This document shows positions 57,693 through 64,000 of a DNA stretch of 64,000 nt, in pieces. How positions within the stretch are numbered: position 1 is the first letter of the stretch; each line of letters starts with the position of its first letter. The translations under genes and the position numbers were made by a program. The notes beneath the pieces were generated by a model. The model was not told where the DNA came from, did no database searches, and saw only the letters and a list, made by a program, of their open reading frames with translations. The stretch is taken from positions 2,783,501 through 2,847,500 of the forward strand of contig NZ_CP137852.1 in NCBI RefSeq assembly GCF_033547095.1, read 5' to 3'. Source of the stretch: Sediminicoccus rosea. Its GTDB lineage: Bacteria; Pseudomonadota; Alphaproteobacteria; Acetobacterales; Acetobacteraceae.

Positions 57693-58445
57693 TCAGGACT
57701 CCACCACCATCTGCGTCCGCCCGGCGGCGTAGCGCGTCACCGTCGCATCCACCGGCTTGCCGCTGCCATCCACATTCACCGCCTCAGCGACCAGGACCGG
57801 GCGGCTGCGCGATTGCTGCAAGACCTCCGCCTCCTCCGCCGTCGGCATGCGGGCCGTGATGCGGGTGATGCGCCGGCGGAAATCCGGCACGCCGCAAGCC
57901 GCGAGCGCGTGGCTGATGGAGGGGTTCTCCTGCAGGCGCGTCATGATGTCGGGGAAGCGATGCGCCGGGAAGTGGTGCGCGCCAAGGGCGACCGGCCGGC
58001 CATCGGCCATGGCCAGCCGTTCGGCCAGGATGACCAGACGACCGCGGCGGATCTCCAGCATCTCGGCCACGCGCGGCTCGGCCGGGATTTCGGCAAGGCG
58101 CAGCACCCGGCCCGCGGGCTCGCGATTCTGCGCGCGGATGATCTCACTGAAGCGAGTGCGTGCGTTCAGCGGATAGTCCAGCACATCCTCCGCCACGAAG
58201 CTGCCGCGCCCCTGCTCGACGCGCACGATGCCGCGCGTCTCCAACTCCTCCATCGCGCGGCGGATGGTATGGCGATTTACGCGGAAAGCCTTCGAGAGTT
58301 CGGCCTCAGTCGGCAGGCGCTGGCCGGGGGCATGCTGGCCCTCGCGGATCGCGGCCTCGATCGCGGCACCGATCTGGCGCCAGAGCGCGATGCCGGCGCC
58401 GCGGTCGAGCGCGGGGCTTGCGAACGTCACGGAAGTTTCAACCAA
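57693..58445 (-). CDS. phnF: Phosphonate regulator PhnF (GntR/HutC family)
   Basis: A 250-residue GntR/HutC-type regulator. The N-terminal winged HTH is IALWRQIGAAIEAAIREGQH, PGQRLPTEAELSKAFRVNRH, TIRRAMEELETRGIVRVEQG, RGSFVAEDVLDYPLNARTRF. The C-terminal UTRA-like effector domain has LEIRRGRLVILAERLAMADG, VALGAHHFPAHRFPDIMTRL and PVDATVTRYAAGRTQMVV. The start is TTG 58445 with GGAG seven bases upstream; GTG 58430 is an alternative without a ribosome site. It is divergent from phnG and likely binds the operator near 58493-58510 to repress both arms. Confidence 0.92.
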   Translation of the reverse strand: MVETSVTFASPALDRGAGIALWRQIGAAIEAAIREGQHAPGQRLPTEAELSKAFRVNRHTIRRAMEELETRGIVRVEQGRGSFVAEDVLDYPLNARTRFSEIIRAQNREPAGRVLRLAEIPAEPRVAEMLEIRRGRLVILAERLAMADGRPVALGAHHFPAHRFPDIMTRLQENPSISHALAACGVPDFRRRITRITARMPTAEEAEVLQQSRSRPVLVAEAVNVDGSGKPVDATVTRYAAGRTQMVVES

Positions 58446-58473
58446 ACGGGCGCTCCGGAGTGGCAATTGCAAC

Positions 58474-58510
58474 TTGACCCTAGCGGGACGGATGTATAGC
58501 TGTCTAGACA
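58474..58510 (+). promoter_or_regulatory. phnG promoter and PhnF operator
   Basis: TTGACC at 58474-58479 and TATAGC at 58495-58500 form a -35/-10 pair with a 15-base spacer. TGTCTAGACA at 58501-58510 is a perfect palindrome, and with TGTATAG at 58493 forms a GntR-like site. The ATG of phnG starts only two bases later, so the message may be leaderless. PhnF bound here would block both directions. Confidence 0.6.
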
Positions 58511-58511
58511 A

Positions 58512-58937
58512 ATGATGACCCGCCCCGAATGGATGGCCGTCCTCGCCCGCGCCAGCGGTGAGGAGTTGAGCCGGCTGATGCCCCCCCTGCCCCCGCACCG
58601 CGTGATCCGCGGCCCCGAGATCGGCCTGACCATGCTGCGCGGCCGCGCCGGCGGGGATGGCGCGGCCTTCAACCTCGGCGAAGCGACGATCACCCGCTGC
58701 TCGGTCAGCCTGGAGGGCGGAACGCTCGGCCATTGCTGGCGGCTCGGCCGGGATCGCGCGGCGGCCGAGCGCGCCGCCCTGCTCGATGCCTGCCTGCAGC
58801 AGCCCGAATGGCAGGCCCGCCTGATCGAGCAGGTGGTCCAGCCGCTGCATGCCCGCCAGCGCGAGGCGGCGGCGCTGACCGCCCGCCGCGCCGCCGCCAC
58901 GGAAGTCCGCTTCGCCACCCTGGCGGCCATGCGATGA
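58512..58937 (+). CDS. phnG: Phosphonate C-P lyase subunit PhnG
   Basis: A 141-residue PhnG: RPEWMAVLARASGEELSRLM, LTMLRGRAGGDGAAFNLGEA, TITRCSVSLEGGTLGHCWRL, GRDRAAAERAALLDACLQQP. Normal family length. The start is ATG 58512 (a second ATG follows directly at 58515); no ribosome site precedes either, and the palindromic operator abuts it. It is the first gene of phnGHIJKLM. With PhnH, PhnI and PhnJ it forms the core complex that cleaves the C-P bond of alkylphosphonates. Confidence 0.95.
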   Translation: MMTRPEWMAVLARASGEELSRLMPPLPPHRVIRGPEIGLTMLRGRAGGDGAAFNLGEATITRCSVSLEGGTLGHCWRLGRDRAAAERAALLDACLQQPEWQARLIEQVVQPLHARQREAAALTARRAAATEVRFATLAAMR

Positions 58938-59503
58938 GGCCCGGCTTCGCAGACCCCGTCTTCGGCGCACAGGCCGGCTTCTCGGCGCTGATGAACGCCA
59001 TGGCCCGCCCGGGCCGCATCCAGCGCTGCGCCGTGCTGCAGGAGCCGCCGCCCGGCCTCTGCCCCGCCGCCGCCGCGGCCCTGCTGACGCTGGCCGATGC
59101 CGAGACGCCGCTCTGGACCGATGCCGAGGGCGAGGTGCGCGAATGGATCGCCTTCCACAGCGGCGCACCGCTGGTGGCCGAGCCCTTGCGCGCGCAATTC
59201 CTGCTGGCGACGCGCGGCATGCCGCTGCTCGCCGCGCTCGACGCCGGCAGCGACGAGGCGCCGCAGGACAGCGCCACGCTGATCGTCCAGGTCACCGCCC
59301 TGGATGACAGCGCCGGCTGGCGGCTGACCGGCCCGGGCATCCAGCACGGTCACCGTCTGGCCGTGGCGGGGCTGCCCGATGACTTCGCGGCGCAATGGGC
59401 CGCGAACCGCGCACAATTCCCGCGCGGCGTGGATGTCGTCCTCTGCACCGACACCCGCCTCGCGGCCCTGCCGCGCACCACGCGCATCACGGAGGACCGC
59501 TGA
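58934..59503 (+). CDS. phnH: Phosphonate C-P lyase subunit PhnH
   Basis: A 189-residue PhnH with the family's FADPVFGAQAGFSALMNAMA and RPGRIQRCAVLQEPPPGLCP beginning, and ARPGR-like context. ATG overlaps the phnG stop (ATGA). LDDSAGWRLTGPGIQHGHRL and PRGVDVVLCTDTRLAALPRT are typical of the second half. PhnH is a structural subunit of the C-P lyase core, with no separate catalytic centre. Confidence 0.95.
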   Translation: MRPGFADPVFGAQAGFSALMNAMARPGRIQRCAVLQEPPPGLCPAAAAALLTLADAETPLWTDAEGEVREWIAFHSGAPLVAEPLRAQFLLATRGMPLLAALDAGSDEAPQDSATLIVQVTALDDSAGWRLTGPGIQHGHRLAVAGLPDDFAAQWAANRAQFPRGVDVVLCTDTRLAALPRTTRITEDR

Positions 59504-60570
59504 TGTATGTCGCGGTGAAGGGCGGCGAGGCCGCGATCGAGGCCGCCCATGCCTGGCTGGCCGAGCGCCGGCGCGGCGACCAGTCGCTGGCCGCGCTCAC
59601 GCCCGAGCAGATCGAGCAGCAATTGGGCCTCGCCGTGGATCGCGTGATGGCGGAGGGCAGTTGCTACGACCGCGGCCTTGCCGCACTCGCCATCCAGCAG
59701 GCGCGCGGCGATCTGATCGAGGCCGCCTTCCTGCTGCGCGCCTATCGCAACACCCTCTCCCGCTTCGCCGCCTGCGAGCCGGTGGATACGGGCGCCATGC
59801 GCGTCCAGCGCCGGATCAGCGCCACCTACAAGGACCTGCCGGGCGGCCAGGTGCTGGGTCCCACCTTCGACTACACGCACCGCCTGCTCGATTTCGCGCT
59901 CGCCGCCGAGGGCATCGAAGCCCCGCAGGAGGCGGAGGCCGCCGCTGGCCCCATGCCGCGCGTGACGGAACTCCTCGCGCGCGAGGGGTTGATGGCGCGC
60001 GATGCGCCGGATGACGGCGCGCCGCCCCCTGATCTGACGCGCGAGCCCCTGCCCTTCCCGACGCCCCGTGCGCTACGGCTGCAATCCCTGGCGCGCGGCG
60101 ATGAGGGCTTCCTGCTCGGCATGGGCTATTCCACGCAGCGCGGCTACGGCAACGCGCATCCCTTCGTCGCGGAACTCCGCATGGGCGAGGTGGAGGTGGT
60201 GCTCGCCCCGCCCGAGCTCGGCTTCGCCATCTCGATCGGCGACATCACCGTCACCGAATGTCAGATGGTCAACCAGTTCGCCGGCAGCGCCGAGGCACCG
60301 CCGCAATTCACCCGCGGCTACGGCCTCACCATGGGCCATGGCGAGCGCAAGGCGATGGCGATGGCACTGGTGGACCGCGCCCTCATGGCGCCCGATCTCG
60401 GCGAGGACGCCACCGCCCCCGCGCAGCAGGCCGAATTCGTGCTGCTGCACGCCGACAATGTGGAGGCGACCGGCTTCGTGGAGCACTTGAAGCTGCCGCA
60501 CCATGTGGATTTCCAGAGCGAGCTCGAGAAGATCCGCAGCATCCGCGCCCGCTGGGAGGAACAGGCATGA
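59503..60570 (+). CDS. phnI: Phosphonate C-P lyase subunit PhnI
   Basis: A 355-residue PhnI: YVAVKGGEAAIEAAHAWLAE, MAEGSCYDRGLAALAIQQAR, ISATYKDLPGGQVLGPTFDY, GYSTQRGYGNAHPFVAELRM, GEVEVVLAPPELGFAISIGD and ITVTECQMVNQFAGSAEAPP. PhnI with PhnG, PhnH and PhnL attaches the ribosyl triphosphate to the phosphonate. ATG overlaps the phnH stop. The length is normal for the family. Confidence 0.96.
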   Translation: MYVAVKGGEAAIEAAHAWLAERRRGDQSLAALTPEQIEQQLGLAVDRVMAEGSCYDRGLAALAIQQARGDLIEAAFLLRAYRNTLSRFAACEPVDTGAMRVQRRISATYKDLPGGQVLGPTFDYTHRLLDFALAAEGIEAPQEAEAAAGPMPRVTELLAREGLMARDAPDDGAPPPDLTREPLPFPTPRALRLQSLARGDEGFLLGMGYSTQRGYGNAHPFVAELRMGEVEVVLAPPELGFAISIGDITVTECQMVNQFAGSAEAPPQFTRGYGLTMGHGERKAMAMALVDRALMAPDLGEDATAPAQQAEFVLLHADNVEATGFVEHLKLPHHVDFQSELEKIRSIRARWEEQA

Positions 60571-61424
60571 ACGCGATGCCGCCCCTCAACCATCGGGACG
60601 CCGCCTACAACTTCGCCTATCTGGACGAGGCGACGAAGCGGATGATCCGGCGCGCCATCCTGAAGGCGCTCGCCATCCCCGGCCACCAGATCCCCTTCGG
60701 CGCGCGCGAGATGCCGCTGCCCTATGGCTGGGGCACGGGCGGCATCCAGGTCACCGCCGCCATCCTGGGGCCGCGCGACGTGCTGAAGGTGATCGACCAG
60801 GGGGCGGATGACACCACCAACGCCGTCTCCATCCGGGCCTTCTTCGCGCGGGTCGCCGGCATCGCCACCACCACCCGCACGGCGGAAGCCACCATCATCC
60901 AGACCCGCCACCGCATCCCCGAGCGCCCGCTGACCGAGGGCCAGGTCATGGTCTTCCAGGTGCCGATGCCCGAGCCGCTTTTCCGGCTGGAGCCACGCCT
61001 CGCGGAAACCCGCCGGCTGCATGCGCTGGGCGACTACAGCCTGGCGCAGGTGAAGCTCTACGAGGACATCGCCCGCCAGGGCGAGGCCGGCACCAGCTAC
61101 AACCACCCGGTCATGGTGGCGGGCCGCTACCTCATGTCACCCTCGCCCATCCCGGGCTTCGACAATCCGAAGCTGCACAATTCGCCTGCCATCATGCTGT
61201 TCGGCGCGGGGCGCGAGAAGAAGATCTACGCCGTCCCGCCCTACACCACCGTCGAAAGCCTGGATTTCGACGACCATCCCTTCCGGCCGATGCGGGCGCC
61301 GCACGCCTGCTCGGCTTGCGGCAGCACCACCAGCTACCTGGATGAAATCATCGCCGACGACCAGGGCGGGCGAATCTATGTCTGCTCCGACACCGATCAT
61401 TGCGCGGAGAACCAGGGCCGATGA
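60567..61424 (+). CDS. phnJ: C-P lyase catalytic subunit PhnJ (radical SAM)
   Basis: A 285-residue PhnJ. The C-terminal cysteines that bind the iron-sulfur cluster and the catalytic thiyl lie in HACSACGSTTSYL and YVCSDTDHCAENQG, the CxxC...CxxxxxC arrangement of the family. Other conserved stretches are NFAYLDEATKRMIRRAILKA, GWGTGGIQVTAAILGPRDV and ADDTTNAVSIRAFFARV. It performs the radical SAM cleavage of the C-P bond, releasing the alkane. ATG overlaps the phnI stop. Confidence 0.97.
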   Translation: MNAMPPLNHRDAAYNFAYLDEATKRMIRRAILKALAIPGHQIPFGAREMPLPYGWGTGGIQVTAAILGPRDVLKVIDQGADDTTNAVSIRAFFARVAGIATTTRTAEATIIQTRHRIPERPLTEGQVMVFQVPMPEPLFRLEPRLAETRRLHALGDYSLAQVKLYEDIARQGEAGTSYNHPVMVAGRYLMSPSPIPGFDNPKLHNSPAIMLFGAGREKKIYAVPPYTTVESLDFDDHPFRPMRAPHACSACGSTTSYLDEIIADDQGGRIYVCSDTDHCAENQGR

Positions 61425-62194
61425 GCGCGCCGCTTCTGGAAGCCTCCGGCCTCGACCTCCGCTTCGGCGCGGTGCGCGCGCTGGACGGCGTGAGCCTGGA
61501 CATCCACCCGGGCGAGGTCGTCGCCATCGTGGGGGAGAGCGGCTCTGGCAAATCCACCCTGCTGCGGGTGCTGGCCGGCATGACGGCGCCTCAGGCGGGC
61601 CAGGTCCTCTACCGCGACGCATCCGGCCTACGCCAGGAGATTGGCGCGTTGAGCGAGGCCGCCAAGCGCCGCCTGATGCGGAGCGAGTGGGGCTTCGTGC
61701 ACCAGAATGCGCGCGACGGTCTGCGGATGGGCATCTCCGCCGGTGGCAATATCGGCGAGCGGCTGATGGCGGCGGGTGGGCGCAACTATGCCGCCATCCG
61801 TGCCGCGGCGGCCGACTGGATGGCCCGCGTGGAGATGGACCCGGCCCGCATCGACGAGGCGCCGCGCAACTTCTCGGGTGGCATGCAGCAGCGCCTGCAG
61901 ATCGCCCGCTGCCTCGTCACCGAACCGCGCCTCGTCTTCATGGATGAACCCACCGGCGGCCTCGATGTCAGCGTCCAGGCGCGGCTGCTGGATCTGATCC
62001 GGGGGCTGGTGGCCGAGCTTGGCCTCGCCGTCTTCTTCGTCACGCATGACATCGCGGCGGCCCGCCTGCTGGCGCATCGCATCATCGTCATGCGGCGGGG
62101 CCGCATCGTGGAGGAGGGCCTGGCCGACCGCGTGCTGGATGACCCGCGCCACGAATACACCCAGTTGCTGGTCGCCTCGGTGCTCTCGGCATGA
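61421..62194 (+). CDS. phnK: C-P lyase ABC-type subunit PhnK
   Basis: A 257-residue ABC ATPase of the PhnK type. Walker A: VAIVGESGSGKSTLLRVLAG; signature NFSGGMQQRLQIARCLVTEP; Walker B RLVFMDEPTGGLDVSVQARL; H-loop FVTHDIAAARLLAHR. It has no transmembrane partner and binds the core complex. ATG overlaps the phnJ stop. Similarity to oligopeptide-type ATPases is normal for PhnK. Confidence 0.95.
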   Translation: MSAPLLEASGLDLRFGAVRALDGVSLDIHPGEVVAIVGESGSGKSTLLRVLAGMTAPQAGQVLYRDASGLRQEIGALSEAAKRRLMRSEWGFVHQNARDGLRMGISAGGNIGERLMAAGGRNYAAIRAAAADWMARVEMDPARIDEAPRNFSGGMQQRLQIARCLVTEPRLVFMDEPTGGLDVSVQARLLDLIRGLVAELGLAVFFVTHDIAAARLLAHRIIVMRRGRIVEEGLADRVLDDPRHEYTQLLVASVLSA

Positions 62195-62889
62195 GGCCCG
62201 CGATCCGGATCGAGGGTCTGGCCAAGGGCTTCACCTTGCACCTGCAGGGCGGCATCGGCTTCCAGGTGCTGCGCGATGAGGCGCTGACCGTCATGCCGGG
62301 CGAATGCGTCGCCCTCACTGGGCCATCGGGTGCGGGCAAGTCCACGCTGATGCGCTGCCTGCAAGGCAATTACGGTACGGATGCCGGCCAGATCTGGCTC
62401 GCCCATCGGGGAGCCGAGGTGGACCTCGCCGCCGCCGATGCGCGGCTGGTGCGGGAGATCCGGCGTGAGACGCTGGGCTATGTTTCGCAGTTCCTGCGCG
62501 TCATTCCCCGCGTCTCCGCGCGGGACGTGGTGGCCGAGCCGCTGCAGGCGCAAGGCATGCCCCGCGCCGAGGCCGAGGCGCGCGCCTCTGCCTTGCTGAC
62601 GCGCCTGAACCTGCCACCCCGCCTGCACGGCCTGCCGCCCGCCACCTTCTCGGGCGGCGAGCAGCAGCGCGTGAACCTCGCCCGCGGCTTCGCCCCCCAC
62701 ACCCCCATCCTGCTGCTGGACGAACCGACGGCGAGCCTCGACGCCGCCAATCGCGAGGTGGTGATCGCCCTGATCGCCGAGGCCAAGGCGCGCGGCACGG
62801 CGCTCGTGGGAATCTTCCATGACATCGAGGTGCGGGACCGGGTGGCGGATCGCACGCATGACATCCTTCCGCTAGAAGACGCCGCATGA
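62191..62889 (+). CDS. phnL: C-P lyase ABC-type subunit PhnL
   Basis: A 232-residue ABC ATPase. Walker A: VALTGPSGAGKSTLMRCLQG; signature TFSGGEQQRVNLARGFAPHT; Walker B PILLLDEPTASLDAANREVV. Its N-terminus begins IRIEGLAKGFTLHLQGGIGF, as in PhnL. It acts with PhnG, PhnH and PhnI in the first ribosyl-transfer step. The overlaps with phnK and phnM show a tight operon. Confidence 0.95.
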   Translation: MRPAIRIEGLAKGFTLHLQGGIGFQVLRDEALTVMPGECVALTGPSGAGKSTLMRCLQGNYGTDAGQIWLAHRGAEVDLAAADARLVREIRRETLGYVSQFLRVIPRVSARDVVAEPLQAQGMPRAEAEARASALLTRLNLPPRLHGLPPATFSGGEQQRVNLARGFAPHTPILLLDEPTASLDAANREVVIALIAEAKARGTALVGIFHDIEVRDRVADRTHDILPLEDAA

Positions 62890-64000
62890 CCGCAGAGACC
62901 GTCCTGACCAATGCCCGCCTCGTCCTGCCCGAGGCGGAGATGGAGGGCACGCTTGTCCTCCGCGACGGCCGCATCGCCGAGATCCAGCCCGGCCGTGCCC
63001 ATCACGCCAGCGCCCTGGACTGCGAGGGGGACATCCTCATCCCCGGCGTGGTGGATGTGCACACCGACAACCTCGAGCGCCAGGTGCAGCCGCGTGCCAA
63101 TGCCCGCTGGCCCTCGCGCTCCGCCTTCATCGCGCATGACGCGCAATGCGCGGCGGCCGGCGTCACCACCGTGCTGGATGCCCTCTGCCTCGGCGATCTC
63201 GGCTTCGACCAGGGGCGCGACCAGACCTTCCATGACGGGGTGCGCGACCTGACGGCGCTGCATGGCCAGCCCTTCATGAAGGCCGAGCATCTGCTCCACC
63301 TGCGTTGTGAATTGCCCGCGCGCGACATGCCGGGCCTGCTGGAGGGCGTGGCCGACCACCCGCTGGTCGCGATGGTGAGCCTGATGGATCACTCGCCCGG
63401 CGTCGGTCAGTACCGGGACCTCGCGCGCTACCGCGCCATGCGCATCAAGCAGACGCGCATGACGGACGCTGAGGTGGAGGTCCGCATCCTCAAGCTCCAG
63501 GCCCAGCGCGCCGAGCTGCGCGAGCGGCAGCGCCGCCTCGTCATTGACCGCTTCGCCGGGCGCGGCATCCCGCTCGCCAGCCATGACGACGAGGATGCAG
63601 CCGAGGTGCGCCGCAATGCCGAGGACGGCATCCGCGTCAGCGAATTCCCCGTAACGATGGAAGCCGCCATCGAGGCGGCGCGGATCGGCGTCGGCGTCAT
63701 CGCGGGCTCGCCCAACATCGTCCGGGGCGGCAGCCATTCGGGCAACGTCGCCGCGATGGATCTGGTGCGCGCCGGCGCGGTGCATGTGCTGGCGAGCGAC
63801 TATGTCCCGCCCGCGCTGATCGAGGCCGCCTTCCTCATCGCGCCGGACATCGGCCTGCCAGCGGCCATCGCCACCATCACCCGCGCACCCGCCGCCATGT
63901 GCAATCTGAATGACCGTGGGCGGCTGGAGGCCGGGCTGCGCGCCGATCTCGTCCGCGTCACGCGGCATGGCACGATGCCGGTGGTGCGGCAGGTCTGGCG
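62886..64000 (+). CDS. phnM: PhnM triphosphate diphosphatase, cut by right edge
   Basis: The first 371 residues of PhnM; the family is about 380 long, so only the last residues are missing. Conserved parts are ILIPGVVDVHTDNLERQVQP, SLMDHSPGVGQYRDLARYRA, GIPLASHDDEDAAEVRRNAE and AGSPNIVRGGSHSGNVAAMD, then LASDYVPPALIEAAF. It hydrolyses the ribosyl-1-phosphonate 5-triphosphate to the monophosphate. Unlike the PhnM-like protein at 56563 it keeps the canonical HTDNLER motif. It overlaps phnL by four bases. Confidence 0.95.
   Translation, partial: MTAETVLTNARLVLPEAEMEGTLVLRDGRIAEIQPGRAHHASALDCEGDILIPGVVDVHTDNLERQVQPRANARWPSRSAFIAHDAQCAAAGVTTVLDALCLGDLGFDQGRDQTFHDGVRDLTALHGQPFMKAEHLLHLRCELPARDMPGLLEGVADHPLVAMVSLMDHSPGVGQYRDLARYRAMRIKQTRMTDAEVEVRILKLQAQRAELRERQRRLVIDRFAGRGIPLASHDDEDAAEVRRNAEDGIRVSEFPVTMEAAIEAARIGVGVIAGSPNIVRGGSHSGNVAAMDLVRAGAVHVLASDYVPPALIEAAFLIAPDIGLPAAIATITRAPAAMCNLNDRGRLEAGLRADLVRVTRHGTMPVVRQVW

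Overview
The window is GC-rich throughout (roughly 68-70% by eye), with dense overlapping genes and frequent GTG/TTG starts. The gene families (DUF2924 next to a serine recombinase, DUF3489, ParB-methyltransferase fusions, a C-P lyase operon) suggest an alphaproteobacterium, most likely a Rhodospirillales/Acetobacteraceae (Roseomonas-like) chromosome carrying a prophage. This taxonomic call is inference from gene content and composition.

Layout. (1) 1-3802, minus strand: an operon-like run of a small conserved ORF, a DUF2924 protein, a large serine recombinase and a 132-aa partner, then a DUF4258-like small protein and the N-terminal part of an N6-adenine-methylase-like protein that runs off the left edge. 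(2) 4092-7363, plus strand: a four-gene cassette of an XRE repressor, an ImmA/IrrE metallopeptidase and two proteins of unknown function, a candidate defence or regulatory module. (3) 7466-44641, plus strand: an almost continuous siphovirus-like prophage. It has a recombination/replication module (HTH protein, PD-(D/E)XK proteins, Sak4-like ATPase, DUF669 protein, SF2 helicase, primase-polymerase, a repeat-rich candidate origin), a regulatory/modification module (HNH protein, two ParB-methyltransferases, DUF3489 protein), and packaging and head genes (small and large terminase, gpW-like protein, portal, a protease-capsid fusion, DUF2190 protein). These are followed by neck, lysis and tail genes (muramidase-like protein, candidate holin, tail terminator, tail tube, frameshifted tail chaperones, tape measure, tip proteins, fibre). 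Three cargo-like insertions interrupt or flank it: the HNH gene at 17194, an inverted gene pair at 34371-35965 between the tail tube and the tail chaperone, and an amine oxidase at 44669 that is followed by a decayed copy of the fibre 3' end.

(4) 46127-51036: host genes. A minus-strand operon encodes a sterol-desaturase-like hydroxylase, a TVP38-rhodanese fusion, a DsrE protein, a methyltransferase and, after a short gap, an MFS transporter. It is divergent from an ArsR-rhodanese regulator, with a clear inverted repeat in the shared promoter, which suggests sulfur or persulfide-responsive control. (5) 51432-54410: an RTX calcium-binding protein with no secretion genes beside it. (6) 54451-64000: a divergent phosphonate locus. 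The GntR-type regulator phnF, a second PhnM-like amidohydrolase, a class V aminotransferase and a PHP-domain phosphoesterase are on the minus strand. phnGHIJKLM, the C-P lyase complex, is on the plus strand and is cut by the right edge within phnM.

No tRNA, rRNA, CRISPR array or complete insertion sequence was recognised. Clear prophage ends and a tyrosine integrase were not found. The most interesting unexplained items are the 4092-7363 cassette, the inverted pair at 34371-35965, the -1 frameshift signal at 36644, the two short-repeat clusters near 16.2 kb and 18.4 kb, and the PHP/aminotransferase/second PhnM arm of the phosphonate locus.
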